Source: an uncultured Microbacteriaceae bacterium
GTDB lineage: Bacteria > Actinomycetota > Actinomycetes > Actinomycetales > Microbacteriaceae
NCBI GenBank assembly: GCA_947487835.1
Contig: CANKXX010000003.1
Span: 186,001 to 250,000 of the forward strand
DNA: 64,000 bases
Direction: 5' to 3'
Position 1 is the first letter of the stretch. Each line of letters starts with the position of its first letter. Of the stretch, positions 23,152 through 32,523 are shown piece by piece. Position numbers and translations under genes: made by a program. A model generated the notes under the pieces. The model saw only the letters and a list, made by a program, of their open reading frames with translations, did not search any database and was not told where the DNA came from.

Positions 23152-24891
23152 ATGTCTTCCGCGAACAGCCCGGATTCCGGCGCCACCTCCCGCTCGTCCA
23201 CCGGCCCGGACACCGGCTCCGTCCTCGTCGCCGGCTCCGAGTGGTGGCGCTCCGCCGTCATCTACCAGATCTATCCGCGCTCCTTCGCGGACGCGAATGG
23301 GGACGGGATGGGCGACCTCGCCGGCATCAGCGACCGCCTGCCGGCGCTTCGCGACCTCGGGGTCGACGCCATCTGGCTCTCGCCGTTCTACACGTCGCCG
23401 CAGCACGACGCCGGTTACGACGTCGCCGACTACTGCGACGTCGACCCGCGCTTCGGCACGCTGGCCGACTTCGACCGCCTGCAGCGCGAGGCGCACGACC
23501 TCGGCATGCGCGTGATCGTCGACATCGTGCCCAACCACTCGTCGAGCGAGCACGCCTGGTTCCAGGCCGCCCTCGCCTCCCCCGTCGGCAGCGTCGAGCG
23601 CAGCCGCTACATCTTCCGCGACGGCCTCGGGGAGCACGGTGAGCTCCCGCCGAACAACTGGCAGTCGATCTTCGGCGGCAGCGCCTGGACCCGCATCACC
23701 GAGGCCGACGGCACGCCCGGCCAGTGGTACCTGCACCTCTTCGACCGGTCCCAGCCCGACCTGGACTGGGAGAACCCCTGGGTCCACGACCGCTTCCGCG
23801 ACGTGCTCCGGTTCTGGCTCGACCGCGGCGTCGACGGCTTCCGGGTCGACGTCGCCCACGGCATGGTGAAGGCGGCCGGCCTGCCCGACTACACGCCGCC
23901 CGCCGACGCGGGCAGCATGGGCGGCGGCCTCGGCGACGAGCTCGAGGCCGGCGAGGCGCAGATCCCGCCCTACTTCGGCCAGGAGGGCGTGCACGAGATC
24001 TTCCGCGACTGGCGCCGGGTGCTCGAGGACTACGAGGGCGACCGCGCCCTCGTCGCCGAGGCGTGGGTCGAGCCGCTCAGTCGACTGGCCGAGTGGGTGC
24101 GCCCGGACGAGATGCACCAGGCGTTCAACTTCACCTACCTCGAGACGGCCTGGGAGGCCGCAGCCCTGCGCCGGACGATCGACACCTCGATCGCCGCGTT
24201 CGGCGAGGTGGGCGCCCCGTCCACCTGGGTGCTGTCCAACCACGACGTCGTGCGCCACGCGAGCCGGCTCGGCCTGGACGACAGCGGCCCGCAGGGCGCC
24301 GGGATCGGCCCGCTCACGCCGGTTCGGCCCGACGCCGTGCTCGGCCTGCGCCGCGCGCGTGCCGCCAGCGCGCTGATGCTCTCGCTCCCGGGCAGCGCCT
24401 ATGTGTACCAGGGCGAGGAGCTCGGGCTGCCCGAGGTCATCGACCTGCCGGACGCGTTCCGCGAGGACCCGACCTTCTTCCGGACCGCCGGCGAGCGGTA
24501 CGGCCGCGACGGCTGCCGCGTGCCGATCCCGTGGGAGTCCGGCGTCCCCGCGTACGGCTTCAGCCCGACCGGCGAGAGCTGGCTCCCCCAGCCCGCGGAC
24601 TGGGATGACCTCGCCCGCTCGGCTCAGGCAGGGCGGCCGGGCTCGACGCTCGAGCTCTACCGCACGGCGCTGCGCGTGCGTCGCGAGCGCGAGCTGGGTC
24701 TCGGCGCCGTCGAGTGGCTCCCCGGCTTCGGGGCCGACGTCGTCGCCTTCCGCAACGGCGGCGTCACGGTGATCAGCAACCTCGGCGCCGTGCCGGTCGA
24801 GCTGCCCTCCGGCCGCGTCGTCCTCTCCTCCGAGGACCTGCGCGAGGGCGTGCTGCCGACAGACACCACCGTCTGGCTGATCGAGGACTAG
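23152..24891 (+). CDS. Glycoside hydrolase family 13 alpha-glucosidase (oligo-1,6-glucosidase-like)
   Basis: A 579-residue GH13 enzyme. The (beta/alpha)8 barrel begins WWRSAVIYQIYPRSFADANG and shows conserved regions I DIVPNHSS, II GFRVDVAHG (nucleophile Asp near 231), III VAEAWVE (acid/base Glu near 303) and IV VLSNHDVVR (Asp near 365), with a small beta domain at the C terminus. It hydrolyses terminal alpha-glucosidic bonds of imported oligosaccharides in the cytoplasm; no signal peptide is seen. Two LacI-type operators lie upstream. A TACTGT box seven bases before ATG 23152 suggests a leaderless message. A LacI regulator gene is 2.7 kb downstream. Confidence 0.94.
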   Translation: MSSANSPDSGATSRSSTGPDTGSVLVAGSEWWRSAVIYQIYPRSFADANGDGMGDLAGISDRLPALRDLGVDAIWLSPFYTSPQHDAGYDVADYCDVDPRFGTLADFDRLQREAHDLGMRVIVDIVPNHSSSEHAWFQAALASPVGSVERSRYIFRDGLGEHGELPPNNWQSIFGGSAWTRITEADGTPGQWYLHLFDRSQPDLDWENPWVHDRFRDVLRFWLDRGVDGFRVDVAHGMVKAAGLPDYTPPADAGSMGGGLGDELEAGEAQIPPYFGQEGVHEIFRDWRRVLEDYEGDRALVAEAWVEPLSRLAEWVRPDEMHQAFNFTYLETAWEAAALRRTIDTSIAAFGEVGAPSTWVLSNHDVVRHASRLGLDDSGPQGAGIGPLTPVRPDAVLGLRRARAASALMLSLPGSAYVYQGEELGLPEVIDLPDAFREDPTFFRTAGERYGRDGCRVPIPWESGVPAYGFSPTGESWLPQPADWDDLARSAQAGRPGSTLELYRTALRVRRERELGLGAVEWLPGFGADVVAFRNGGVTVISNLGAVPVELPSGRVVLSSEDLREGVLPTDTTVWLIED

Positions 24892-24915
24892 CCGCCCCCG
24901 CCACCCGCCCTACAC

Positions 24916-25004
24916 GCGCCTCTGCCCAGGCAGAGGGATCCTGCGCGGCTTTTAGCTGGGCAGGATCCTCCTGCCTGGGCAGGGCTCCTGCCTGGGCAGG
25001 GGCG
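24916..25004. repeat. Family 3 palindromic element, copy 1
   Basis: An 89-bp hairpin element with CTGCCCAGGCAG arms around GGATCCTG..TTTTAGCT..CAGGATCC. It lies between convergent genes and has an extra partial CCTGCCTGGGCAGG unit. The reverse complement of its core recurs at 29131. Confidence 0.88.
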
Positions 25005-25111
25005 AAAGGTCGGCGGGGCGTTCCGTGGAGCCCGTCCCGTGGAGCCGGAATCGGGCACTGAGCAGCAGCCGCCGGTGACCGCAGATAACCGCGAAGCAGC
25101 CGCGGGCTCGG

Positions 25112-26206
25112 CTAGTTGGCGTGCGCCTTGAGCCAGGCGTACGGGTCGACGGGCGTGCCGTCCTCGAGGTGGATCTCGAGGTGCAGGTGCGGGCCCGTGG
25201 ATGCGCCGGTGGAACCGACGCCGCCGATCAGCTGGCCGACCGTGACCGTCTGGCCCTCGGTCACCGCGAGCGAACCGAACTGCATGTGGCCGTAGACGCT
25301 CGTGACCAGGTGGCCGTCGATCATGTGGTCGATGATCACGTGCACGCCGAGGCCGTAGTCCGAGCTCTCCGCGTAGCGCACGACGCCGTCGGCGATGGCC
25401 TGGATCGGCGCGCCCATGCCGGGCGCGAAGTCGACGCCCTTGTGGTCGCTCGAGCAGCCGTTGCTGCAGGGCGCGATCCGGTAGCCGAAGGTGCCGGAAA
25501 TGGGGACGGCCGCGCTGAAGGGCCACTGGATGGTGCCGTTGGGGTCGTTGGCGAACGTGCCGACGCCGCCGCCCTGCGCGACCTGGACCTCCTGGTACGC
25601 CTCGACCGTGTAGGTGTCGTGCGCGATCGTCTCCATCTTCCCGTCGGGAACAGTGACGGACTGCGCGCCGGGCATTCCCGCGGCGGCGTAGGTCACGGTG
25701 GTGACGGGGGCGGCGATGGTCTCGTCCGGCGAGTACAGGGCGTTCGCCGGCAGCGACGTCGCGACGGTCACGGTCGCGACGAATCCCATGGTCAGCACGG
25801 TGAGGCCCTTCGAGGCGAAGGACTGCGTCGCCGACCGGCGGGCCGGCTGGCGGAAGGACGAGCGCTCGCGGGCGACCGCGGTGGCGGCGGTGACGGGGGC
25901 GACGCCGATCACCGGGGCGGACGCGGTCGCGGGCGCAGTGCCCACGACGGGTGCCGACACGGTGATCGGGGTGGTCCCGATCACGGGGGCCGATGCGGTG
26001 ACCGGGCCGGCCGGGAGACCGGCGGCGGATGTGGTCAGGGGATGCGGCTCGGAGCGGACGGCCCCGGAGCGGGGAGCGGCCGTGAAGGTGGAGCGGCGTC
26101 CGCGGTGCCGGCGGGTGGCGAGCTCGGCCCGCTCCGCCTCACGCAGATGACGCCGCGTCAGCGGCGTCGGAAGGGAAGCGTTCTGGTCATGGCTGGGGGG
26201 AAGCAT
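25112..26206 (-). CDS. M23 family metallopeptidase (LytM-type) with long repeat-bearing N terminus
   Basis: A 364-residue protein. The C-terminal LytM domain has the zinc/catalytic motifs HKGVDFAPG (HxxxD) and PHLHLEIH (HxH), used to cut peptidoglycan peptides. Before it are a hydrophobic signal-anchor (GLTVLTMGFVATVTVATS, about 134-151, then ANALYSPDE) and a cytoplasmic ~130-residue region. That region contains three 12-residue repeats of ASAPVIGTTPIT type (about 71-106). The start ATG 26206 has no competing upstream start. Convergent with the glucosidase gene. Confidence 0.88.
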   Translation of the reverse strand: MLPPSHDQNASLPTPLTRRHLREAERAELATRRHRGRRSTFTAAPRSGAVRSEPHPLTTSAAGLPAGPVTASAPVIGTTPITVSAPVVGTAPATASAPVIGVAPVTAATAVARERSSFRQPARRSATQSFASKGLTVLTMGFVATVTVATSLPANALYSPDETIAAPVTTVTYAAAGMPGAQSVTVPDGKMETIAHDTYTVEAYQEVQVAQGGGVGTFANDPNGTIQWPFSAAVPISGTFGYRIAPCSNGCSSDHKGVDFAPGMGAPIQAIADGVVRYAESSDYGLGVHVIIDHMIDGHLVTSVYGHMQFGSLAVTEGQTVTVGQLIGGVGSTGASTGPHLHLEIHLEDGTPVDPYAWLKAHAN

Positions 26207-26399
26207 TCACACGCTCCAGGTCGCGCGGGCGCGGGGTCGGTGAGCGCGCAGACGCGATGCGGCAGGCGAAAGAATAGGTGTCTCCTGGAGACCGGGGCGC
26301 ACGGGAAGCGCCGGAACTACTGGGTAAGGGGATGATCCGCAAGACCGGCACGCCGGTGCGTTTATAACGGATCGGTAAAGAGTACCTAGTTTTCGGGCG

Positions 26400-27230
26400 T
26401 TAAGCCAGTTGCCCTACCAGGTCGGCCTGCCCCCGGAGGAGATCCTCGAGCGCGGCGGCGACCCCGGGAGCCGCCGCCAGGAGGAACGCGCGGTCGGCCG
26501 GCGCGCCGTCCCAGCCAGAAACCCGGGCCCCCGCCTCCGCGGCCACGAGCGCTCCCGCGGCCATGTCCCACGGGTTCAGACCCTGCTCGTAATACGCGTC
26601 CAGCCGTCCGGCTCCCAGGTAGCAGAGGTCCAGCGCGGCCGACCCGACGCGGCGGATGTCGCGGACGTGCGTGATGAGTTCCGACACGATGGCGGCCTGT
26701 TTTCCGCGGCGCTCGGCACTGTAGGAGAAACCCGTCGCGACCAGCGCCTGGGAGAGGTCCGTCGCGGCGCTCACCCGCAGCGGCACGTCGTTCAGGAAGG
26801 CCCCGCCGCCCGCCGTCGCCGTGAACACCTCGTCCGACGCGGGCGCGACCACACAGCCGGCGAGCGCCCGCCAGGTGGCCGGGTCCGGTTCGCCCTCGAC
26901 GACGGCGATGCTGATGGCCCACTGCGGGATGCCGTAGAGGAAGTTGACCGTGCCGTCGATCGGGTCGACCACCCAGGTCAGTCCGCTGGTCCCCCGCTCG
27001 GCGCCGGACTCCTCGCCGAAGAAACCGTCCTGCGGGCGGCGCTCGGCGAGCCTGCGCCGGATGAGCGCCTCCGCCTCCTGGTCGGCGAAGGTCACGACGT
27101 CCTCGGGCGACGACTTCGACGCCGCCACCTCGACCCCCTCGCTGCGCCGCTTCTTCGCCAGCGCGCCGGCCTCAAGGGCGATGCTCCTGGCGATGTCCAG
27201 CAGGTCCTGCGTTCCGGGGTGAGCGTCCAT
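26400..27230 (-). CDS. Inositol monophosphatase family protein
   Basis: A 276-residue Mg-dependent phosphatase. Metal-binding motifs are FFGEESG (Glu near 67), WVVDPIDGTVNFLYGIP (about 82-98) and NPWDMAAGALVAAEAGARVS near 210-229, matching SuhB/IMPase. It hydrolyses myo-inositol-1-phosphate or a related sugar phosphate such as histidinol phosphate. ATG 27230 is used; the frame to 27374 runs into the tRNA-Tyr terminator and is discarded. It follows tRNA-Tyr on the same strand but is separated by a terminator. Confidence 0.9.
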   Translation of the reverse strand: MDAHPGTQDLLDIARSIALEAGALAKKRRSEGVEVAASKSSPEDVVTFADQEAEALIRRRLAERRPQDGFFGEESGAERGTSGLTWVVDPIDGTVNFLYGIPQWAISIAVVEGEPDPATWRALAGCVVAPASDEVFTATAGGGAFLNDVPLRVSAATDLSQALVATGFSYSAERRGKQAAIVSELITHVRDIRRVGSAALDLCYLGAGRLDAYYEQGLNPWDMAAGALVAAEAGARVSGWDGAPADRAFLLAAAPGVAAALEDLLRGQADLVGQLA

Positions 27231-27348
27231 GCCGTCGATCCCGCCTTCCGTCCGCGGCCGGTGCCGCCCTTCGATGCTAGCGAGGGCCCTGGCGGGAGGG
27301 ATCCGGAGCCGGAGGCACGGGCGCGGGATCGCGGCCCGGTAAACGAAG

Positions 27349-27371
27349 AACCCCCTCACGAGGAGGGGGTT
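27349..27371 (-). terminator. Terminator of tRNA-Tyr
   Basis: On the minus strand AACCCCCTC and GAGGGGGTT form a perfect 9-bp stem with a 5-base loop, followed by CTTCGTTT. Confidence 0.88.
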
Positions 27372-27378
27372 CATCCGG

Positions 27379-27460
27379 TGGCGAGTGAGGGATTCGAACC
27401 CCCGAATGCTGAGCAGTCTGATTTACAGTCAGATCCCTTTGGCCGCTTGGGTAACTCGCC
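27379..27460 (-). tRNA. tRNA-Tyr (anticodon GTA)
   Basis: Class II cloverleaf of 82 bases: acceptor GGCGAGT/ACTCGCC with discriminator A, anticodon stem TCTGA/TCAGA around the loop CTGTAAA, a long variable arm (CTGCTCAGCATTCG region), and T arm GGGGG-TTCGAAT-CCCTC. Confidence 0.96.
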
Positions 27461-27568
27461 GCACGCTCCCGACCGCGTGTAATCACCCGACCGAATGCGC
27501 TCGGTAATGATACCCACGCCTCGCCCCTGGGGCGAAATCACGGCGCGCCGCACCCGTAGGGTGGAGGG

Positions 27569-28588
27569 ATGGCGAGCATCTCCGAGGTCGCGCGGCTCGC
27601 CGGAGTCTCGACCGCGACGGTGTCCCGCGCGCTGAGCGGCAACGGCAACGTCTCCCCCGCCACCCGCACGAAGGTCGAGCGCGCCGTGGCGGAACTCGAC
27701 TACGTCGTCTCCTCCACCGCATCCGGTCTCGCCTCCGGCCGTACCCGCAATGTCGGGGTCGTCATCCCCTTCGTCAACCGCTGGTACTTCGGGCAGGTGC
27801 TCGAGGGCGCCCAGGCCGCGCTGCGGCAGAGCGGATACGACCTCACGCTCTACAACCTCTCCGGTGGCGCCGACACCCGGCAGAGCCTGTTCGAGGACTT
27901 CCTGCTGCGGCGCAGGGTGGATGCGGTGCTCACGATCTGCCTGAAGCTGCGGCCGCACGAGATCACGACGCTCCTCGGCCTCGACAAGCCACTCGTCGCC
28001 GTGGGCGGCCCGCTCCCCGGCGTCCCGACCCTCAGCATCGACGACGTCGAGGTGGCCAAGCTCGCCACCGAGCACCTGCTCGCGCTCGGGCACACCCGCG
28101 TCGCGCTGATCGGCGAGAACCCGGAGGCCGAGCACGAGTTCAGCCTGAGCGGCGACCGGCTCCGCGGCTACCAGAGCGCCCTGGCGGATGCGGGGCTCGC
28201 CCCGGATCCGGCCCTGTTCCACCGCGCCGACTACACGATCCAGGGCGGCTACGTCGCGGCGAAGCAGCTGCTCGGCAACCCGCGGCAGCGGCCCACCGCC
28301 ATCTTCGCGGCGTCCGACGAGATGGCGATCGGCGCCATCCTCGCCGCCCGGGACCTCGGCCTCGCCGTGCCGCACGACGTGTCGGTGATCGGGGTGGACG
28401 ACCACGAGCTCGCGGCCTTCTTCGGCCTCAGCACCGTGGCGCAGTTCCCGCGCGACCAGGGCCGGCGCGCGGCGACGATGATCCTCGACGACCTTGCCGA
28501 CGGCGGCGATCCGGGACGGGACCAGGACGTGCGTGTGCCGTACGAGCTGATCGTGCGGACGAGCACCGCGAGGCCGTCGACCCTTTAA
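27569..28588 (+). CDS. LacI family transcriptional regulator
   Basis: A 339-residue repressor. The N-terminal helix-turn-helix and hinge are textbook: [20 protein letters not shown] (4-23), then the hinge helix. The periplasmic-binding-like effector domain follows ([46 protein letters not shown]). It should bind palindromes of the TGCAAGCGCTTACA type, so it is a candidate regulator of the glucosidase at 23152, but other LacI proteins surely exist in the genome. Its gene runs straight into the yajQ gene with an 10-bp gap. Confidence 0.93.
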   Translation: MASISEVARLAGVSTATVSRALSGNGNVSPATRTKVERAVAELDYVVSSTASGLASGRTRNVGVVIPFVNRWYFGQVLEGAQAALRQSGYDLTLYNLSGGADTRQSLFEDFLLRRRVDAVLTICLKLRPHEITTLLGLDKPLVAVGGPLPGVPTLSIDDVEVAKLATEHLLALGHTRVALIGENPEAEHEFSLSGDRLRGYQSALADAGLAPDPALFHRADYTIQGGYVAAKQLLGNPRQRPTAIFAASDEMAIGAILAARDLGLAVPHDVSVIGVDDHELAAFFGLSTVAQFPRDQGRRAATMILDDLADGGDPGRDQDVRVPYELIVRTSTARPSTL

Positions 28589-28598
28589 TATGGGGCAC

Positions 28599-29087
28599 AT
28601 GGCAGATTCCTCGTTCGACGTCGTCAGCAAGGTCAACCGCATGGAGGCCGACAACGCTCTGCACCAGGCGAGCAAGGAGGTCGAGCAGCGCTACGACTTC
28701 AAGAACGTCGGCGCCTCGATCGAGTGGAGCGGCGAGAAGGTGCTGATGAAGGCGTCGAGCGAGGAGCGCGTGAAGGCGATCCTCGACGTCTTCGAGTCCA
28801 AGCTCATCAAGCGCGGGATCTCGCTGAAGAGCCTCGACGCCGGCGAGCCCTTCGCCTCCGGCAAGGAGTACCGCATCGAGGCGAAGCTCAAGGAGGGCAT
28901 CGACGCCGAGCACGCCAAGAAGATCGGCAAGCTCATCCGCGACGAGGCCCCGAAGACCGTGAAGAGCCGCGTGGAGGGCGACGAGCTGCGCGTCAGCTCG
29001 AAGAGCCGTGATGACCTGCAGGCGACCATCGCGCTGCTCAAGGGCGCGGACCTCGACCTCGACCTGCAGTTCGTCAACTTCCGCTGA
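28599..29087 (+). CDS. YajQ family nucleotide-binding protein (UPF0234)
   Basis: A 162-residue protein of the YajQ family with two ferredoxin-like domains. The start [32 protein letters not shown] and [20 protein letters not shown] are family signatures, as is the ending LDLQFVNFR. Homologues bind cyclic di-GMP or RNA/nucleotides in the cytoplasm. ATG 28599 is preferred to ATG 28590 because relatives begin MADSSFD. It follows the LacI gene by 10 bp and may be co-transcribed. Confidence 0.92.
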   Translation: MADSSFDVVSKVNRMEADNALHQASKEVEQRYDFKNVGASIEWSGEKVLMKASSEERVKAILDVFESKLIKRGISLKSLDAGEPFASGKEYRIEAKLKEGIDAEHAKKIGKLIRDEAPKTVKSRVEGDELRVSSKSRDDLQATIALLKGADLDLDLQFVNFR

Positions 29088-29130
29088 CGCTGACGCACCC
29101 CTCCCGCTGACGCCACCCGTCCGTCGCGGA

Positions 29131-29201
29131 CGCCCCTGCCCAGGCAGGAGGATCCTGCCCAGCTAAAAGCTGCGCACGATCCTCGTGCCTGGGCAGGGGC
29201 G
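29131..29201. repeat. Family 3 palindromic element, copy 2 (71 bp)
   Basis: Arms CGCCCCTGCCCAGGCAGG and CCTGGGCAGGGGCG around the centre AGCTAAAAGCT. It is inverted relative to the copy at 24916, 4.2 kb away. The stretch to 29250 adds degenerate GGGCAGGGGCAGG units. Confidence 0.88.
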
Positions 29202-29291
29202 CGTGTAAGGGTCGAGTCTGGGCAGGGGCAGGGGCAGGTCCCGAACGGGGGCCTGAGCCCGTCCAGGGCCGCTCAGTAGACTTCCGGGAGT

Positions 29292-30758
29292 ATGGCCGAC
29301 CTCTCCACGATCACCCTCGCGCTGATCGCGCTGGTCTTCGGGGTCGACCTGCTGGTCCGCGTGCTCGCGCTCATCTACATCCCGCGCAATCGCCGCCCGA
29401 CCACCGCCATGGCGTGGCTCATGGCCGTGTTCTTCCTGCCCTACCTGGGCATCCTGCTGTTCCTGCTGTTCGGCAGCACCAAGCTGCCGCGGCGCAGGCG
29501 GCAGAAGCAGGCGGAGATCAACCGCTTCATCCTCGAGACGACCGAGGGCGTGGACCGGGTGCGCCGCGACCACGTGTGGCCGTCCTGGCTCGAGTCGGTC
29601 GTGGAGCTGAACCGGCGGCTCGGCGCCATGCCGCTCGTCGGCGGCAACTCCGCGCGCCTGCTCGAGGACTACGGGGACACGATCCGCGCGATGGCGGACG
29701 AGGTGCGGCGGGCGAAGCGGTACGTGCACGTCGAGTTCTACATCCTGTCCTGGGACGTCGCCTCCGCGCCGTTCTTCGACGCGATGGAGGACGCGGTGCG
29801 CCGGGGCGTCACCGTCCGCGTGCTCATGGACCACGTCGCGTCGCTGCGCACGCCCGGCTACCGCAGGACGAAGCGGAAGCTCGACGGGATCGGCGTGAGC
29901 TGGCAGGTCATGCTGCCGGTCCAGCCGCTGCGCGGGCGCTGGCAGCGGCCGGACCTGCGCAACCACCGCAAGCTCGTGGTCGTCGACGGCCAGGTGGCGT
30001 TCATGGGCTCGCAGAACATGGTGCACCGCACCTACAACAGGGTGATCAACCGCGAGCGCGGGCTCAAGTGGCAGGACCTGATGGTCCGGCTCGAGGGCCC
30101 CATCGTCACGGGCATCAACGCCATCTTCATCACCGACTGGTACTCGGAGACCGACGAGCTCCTCGTGCGGGAGAGCGAGAACGTGGTTCCGAAGGAGCGG
30201 CCCGAGCAGCTGGACTGCCAGGTCGTGCCGAGCGGACCGGGGTTCGAGGGCGAGAACAACCTGCGCCTGTTCAACGCGCTGCTCTACTACGCGCAGGACC
30301 GCATCGTCATCACGAGCCCGTACTTCGTGCCGGACGACTCGATGACCTACGCGATCACCACCGCGGTGCAGCGCGGGCTGCGGGTCGAGCTCTTCGTCAG
30401 CGAGGTCGGCGACCAGCCCGTCGTGTACCACGCCCAGCGGTCGTACTACGAGACGCTGCTGAAGGCCGGCGTGCGCATCTTCATGTACCGGGCGCCGTAC
30501 ATCCTGCACGCGAAGCACTTCACGATCGACGACGACGTGGCCGTGATCGGCTCGAGCAACATGGACATCCGCTCGTTCACGCTCAATGCCGAGGTGTCGC
30601 TGATGGTGCGCGGCGCCGACTTCGTGGCCGCGCTGCGCCGCGTCGAGCAGGGCTACCGGGAGGCGAGCCGGGAGCTCACCCTCGACGAGTGGGAGAAGCG
30701 ACGTCTCGGCGGGCGCGTGCTCGACAACGTCGCGCGCCTGACCTCCGCGGTCGCCTGA
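29292..30758 (+). CDS. cls: Cardiolipin synthase (phospholipase D family)
   Basis: A 488-residue enzyme. Two N-terminal membrane helices (about 5-25 and 36-57, the PLDc_N region) precede two phospholipase D domains, each with an HxKx4D motif: HRKLVVVD near residue 226 and HAKHFTID near 406, followed by GSQN and GSSNMD. This matches bacterial ClsA-type enzymes that join two phosphatidylglycerol molecules into cardiolipin. The protein's length is standard for the family. ATG 29292 is used; a GGGAG box lies just upstream. Confidence 0.94.
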   Translation: MADLSTITLALIALVFGVDLLVRVLALIYIPRNRRPTTAMAWLMAVFFLPYLGILLFLLFGSTKLPRRRRQKQAEINRFILETTEGVDRVRRDHVWPSWLESVVELNRRLGAMPLVGGNSARLLEDYGDTIRAMADEVRRAKRYVHVEFYILSWDVASAPFFDAMEDAVRRGVTVRVLMDHVASLRTPGYRRTKRKLDGIGVSWQVMLPVQPLRGRWQRPDLRNHRKLVVVDGQVAFMGSQNMVHRTYNRVINRERGLKWQDLMVRLEGPIVTGINAIFITDWYSETDELLVRESENVVPKERPEQLDCQVVPSGPGFEGENNLRLFNALLYYAQDRIVITSPYFVPDDSMTYAITTAVQRGLRVELFVSEVGDQPVVYHAQRSYYETLLKAGVRIFMYRAPYILHAKHFTIDDDVAVIGSSNMDIRSFTLNAEVSLMVRGADFVAALRRVEQGYREASRELTLDEWEKRRLGGRVLDNVARLTSAVA

Positions 30759-30773
30759 CCGCGACGCCGGCGG

Positions 30774-31355
30774 CTAGCGCCGGGCGGTGAGCATCGTGTC
30801 GATCTTCGGGATCTCCGTGGAGTGGATGACCAGCGTCACCAGCCGGTACCCCACCCGCGCCGAGGTGCCGATCCAGCCGTTGTGCTCGAGCCGGATGGCC
30901 GGGTGGTAGATGCCGTCGATCGGCAGCGTCGCATGCGTGGGCCGCTTGGCGACGATCTGCTCCGTCGCGTCGGGGAGCCGGGAGAGCTCGGTGTAGTCCG
31001 ACGAGTCGCGCGCGTCCCAGTCGAGCAGCACGTAGCCGAGGTGCTGGTCGAGCGCGGCGCGCAGCACGTTCGACATCCCCTCGAACGACTCGGGATCGTC
31101 GGTGAACACGTAGCCGCGCAGCTCGGCGATCCCCTCGGGGCCGCTCGGGGTGTCCTCGAACCAGAAGTTGCCGTTCGGGTCCGCCAGCCAGTGGTGCACC
31201 TGCGCCTCGAGCGTGCGGCCGCCCGTGCCCGACCAGCTCCAGCCCCGCTCGGCCAGCCGCAGCTGGGGCACGAAGGTGAACACCGGTGGGCCGAACTCCG
31301 CGAGGCGCTCCTCGTCCGACTGCCTGGCGCGTGCGGGCTCATCGAACAGATACAT
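30774..31355 (-). CDS. Hypothetical protein, 193 residues
   Basis: A 193-residue soluble protein, beta-rich, with many Trp/Tyr/Asp residues (GWSWSGTGGRTLEAQVHHWL near 38-57, GYVLLDWDARDSSDYTE near 111-127). I do not recognise a family. No signal peptide or membrane segment is visible. ATG 31355 is the only good start. It is convergent with cls, with 15 bp between the stops. Confidence 0.65.
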   Translation of the reverse strand: MYLFDEPARARQSDEERLAEFGPPVFTFVPQLRLAERGWSWSGTGGRTLEAQVHHWLADPNGNFWFEDTPSGPEGIAELRGYVFTDDPESFEGMSNVLRAALDQHLGYVLLDWDARDSSDYTELSRLPDATEQIVAKRPTHATLPIDGIYHPAIRLEHNGWIGTSARVGYRLVTLVIHSTEIPKIDTMLTARR

Positions 31356-31487
31356 GACACGAGATAACCATGGCGGGGGCGCGAACTCAACGGTTCTCGG
31401 TGCGCCCGACCACCGGGATCCGCCCTCGTGTCCGCGCGGGGCGTCGCCAGGAGTGACCCACGCGGAGTCCTCGGGACGCCCGTCGGC

Positions 31488-32450
31488 TCAGGCGAGCGCC
31501 GCGGCCACGCGGTCGACGGCGCGCATCACGCGCAGGGTGGAGGCGTGATCGGCGAGCGGATGCTCGAGCCACCCCGACTCCAGCGCCTCACCGGCGGCGC
31601 GCAGCATGGGGACGTAGCCGCGCCCCTCCCGAGGGATGTCGAACTGCTGCGGATCACCGGACCCGCGGTGCACGACGACCTGCTGGGAGCCCCAGAAGGG
31701 GCCGGCGAGCTCGATGCGCGCGTCCCGGCCCGCGATCGTGGCGGAGGTCGGCAGGGTCGAGCGGATCGACGTCGCGAGCAACGCCTGCTGCCCGCGGTCG
31801 TAGCCGAGCAGGACCGCGAGCTCCGTGTCCACGTCCAGCTCCGCCCCGTCCGCGTCGACCCGTGATCCCGTCGCGGCCAGCATCGCGGGCTCCCCGAAGA
31901 TCACGTCGGCCAGGGCGAGCGGGTACACCCCCTGGTCGAGCAGCGACCCGCCGCCGACGGCGCCGTCCCGGAGGCGGTGCGGACCGAACGGCAGGCTGAA
32001 ACCGAACGTGGCCATGACGGTGCGAGGGTCGCCGATCGCTCCGTCCGCGATCAGCTGCTGCACCGTCCTCAGCGCCGGCGTGAACCGCATCCACATGGCC
32101 TCCATGAGGAAACGGCCGGTCGACCGGGCGGTCGCCACGAGCTGCTCCGCCTCGCCGCCGTTCACCGTGAACGCCTTCTCGACGAGCACCGCGTGGCCCG
32201 CGCGCAGAGCCGCCTCGGCGAGCTCGAGGTGCGAGTCGTGCGTGGTGGCGATGTAGATCAGGTCCAGGTTCTCCTGCAGGAGCTCGTCGACGCTCAGCGC
32301 ACGGGCAACGCCGTGCTCCTCGGCGAACCGCCGGGTACGCTCCTGGTTCCGTCCCGCCACCGCGACCAGGTCGAGGCCCGCGAGCGCGAGGTCTCCGACG
32401 ATGCCCCCGGCCATCGAACCCGTACCGATCATTCCCACTCGCAAGCGCAT
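31488..32450 (-). CDS. Gfo/Idh/MocA family oxidoreductase
   Basis: A 320-residue paralogue of the genes at 6415 and 8399. It shows LRVGMIGTGSMAGGIVGDL (Rossmann GxGxxA), VLVEKAFTVNGGEA with the family Lys, and FLMEAMWMRFTPAL, closest to the 8399 protein. ATG 32450 is chosen since MRLRVGMIG is the usual opening; codons upstream read into unrelated sequence. The substrate is unknown; neighbouring genes give no hint. Confidence 0.87.
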   Translation of the reverse strand: MRLRVGMIGTGSMAGGIVGDLALAGLDLVAVAGRNQERTRRFAEEHGVARALSVDELLQENLDLIYIATTHDSHLELAEAALRAGHAVLVEKAFTVNGGEAEQLVATARSTGRFLMEAMWMRFTPALRTVQQLIADGAIGDPRTVMATFGFSLPFGPHRLRDGAVGGGSLLDQGVYPLALADVIFGEPAMLAATGSRVDADGAELDVDTELAVLLGYDRGQQALLATSIRSTLPTSATIAGRDARIELAGPFWGSQQVVVHRGSGDPQQFDIPREGRGYVPMLRAAGEALESGWLEHPLADHASTLRVMRAVDRVAAALA

Positions 32451-32523
32451 GAGCACCACCGTAGGACCCATGCCTGCACCACCGCGACTCGGGCTCCGCT
32501 CGACCGCGCTGCGCGGCGCTTCG

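Noticed and set aside
26207-26399. Cyclic di-AMP (ydaO-type) riboswitch before the M23 peptidase gene
   Set aside because: Such switches often precede wall-hydrolase genes in actinobacteria, but the conserved core segments are not visible here. I see no other feature in this gap.
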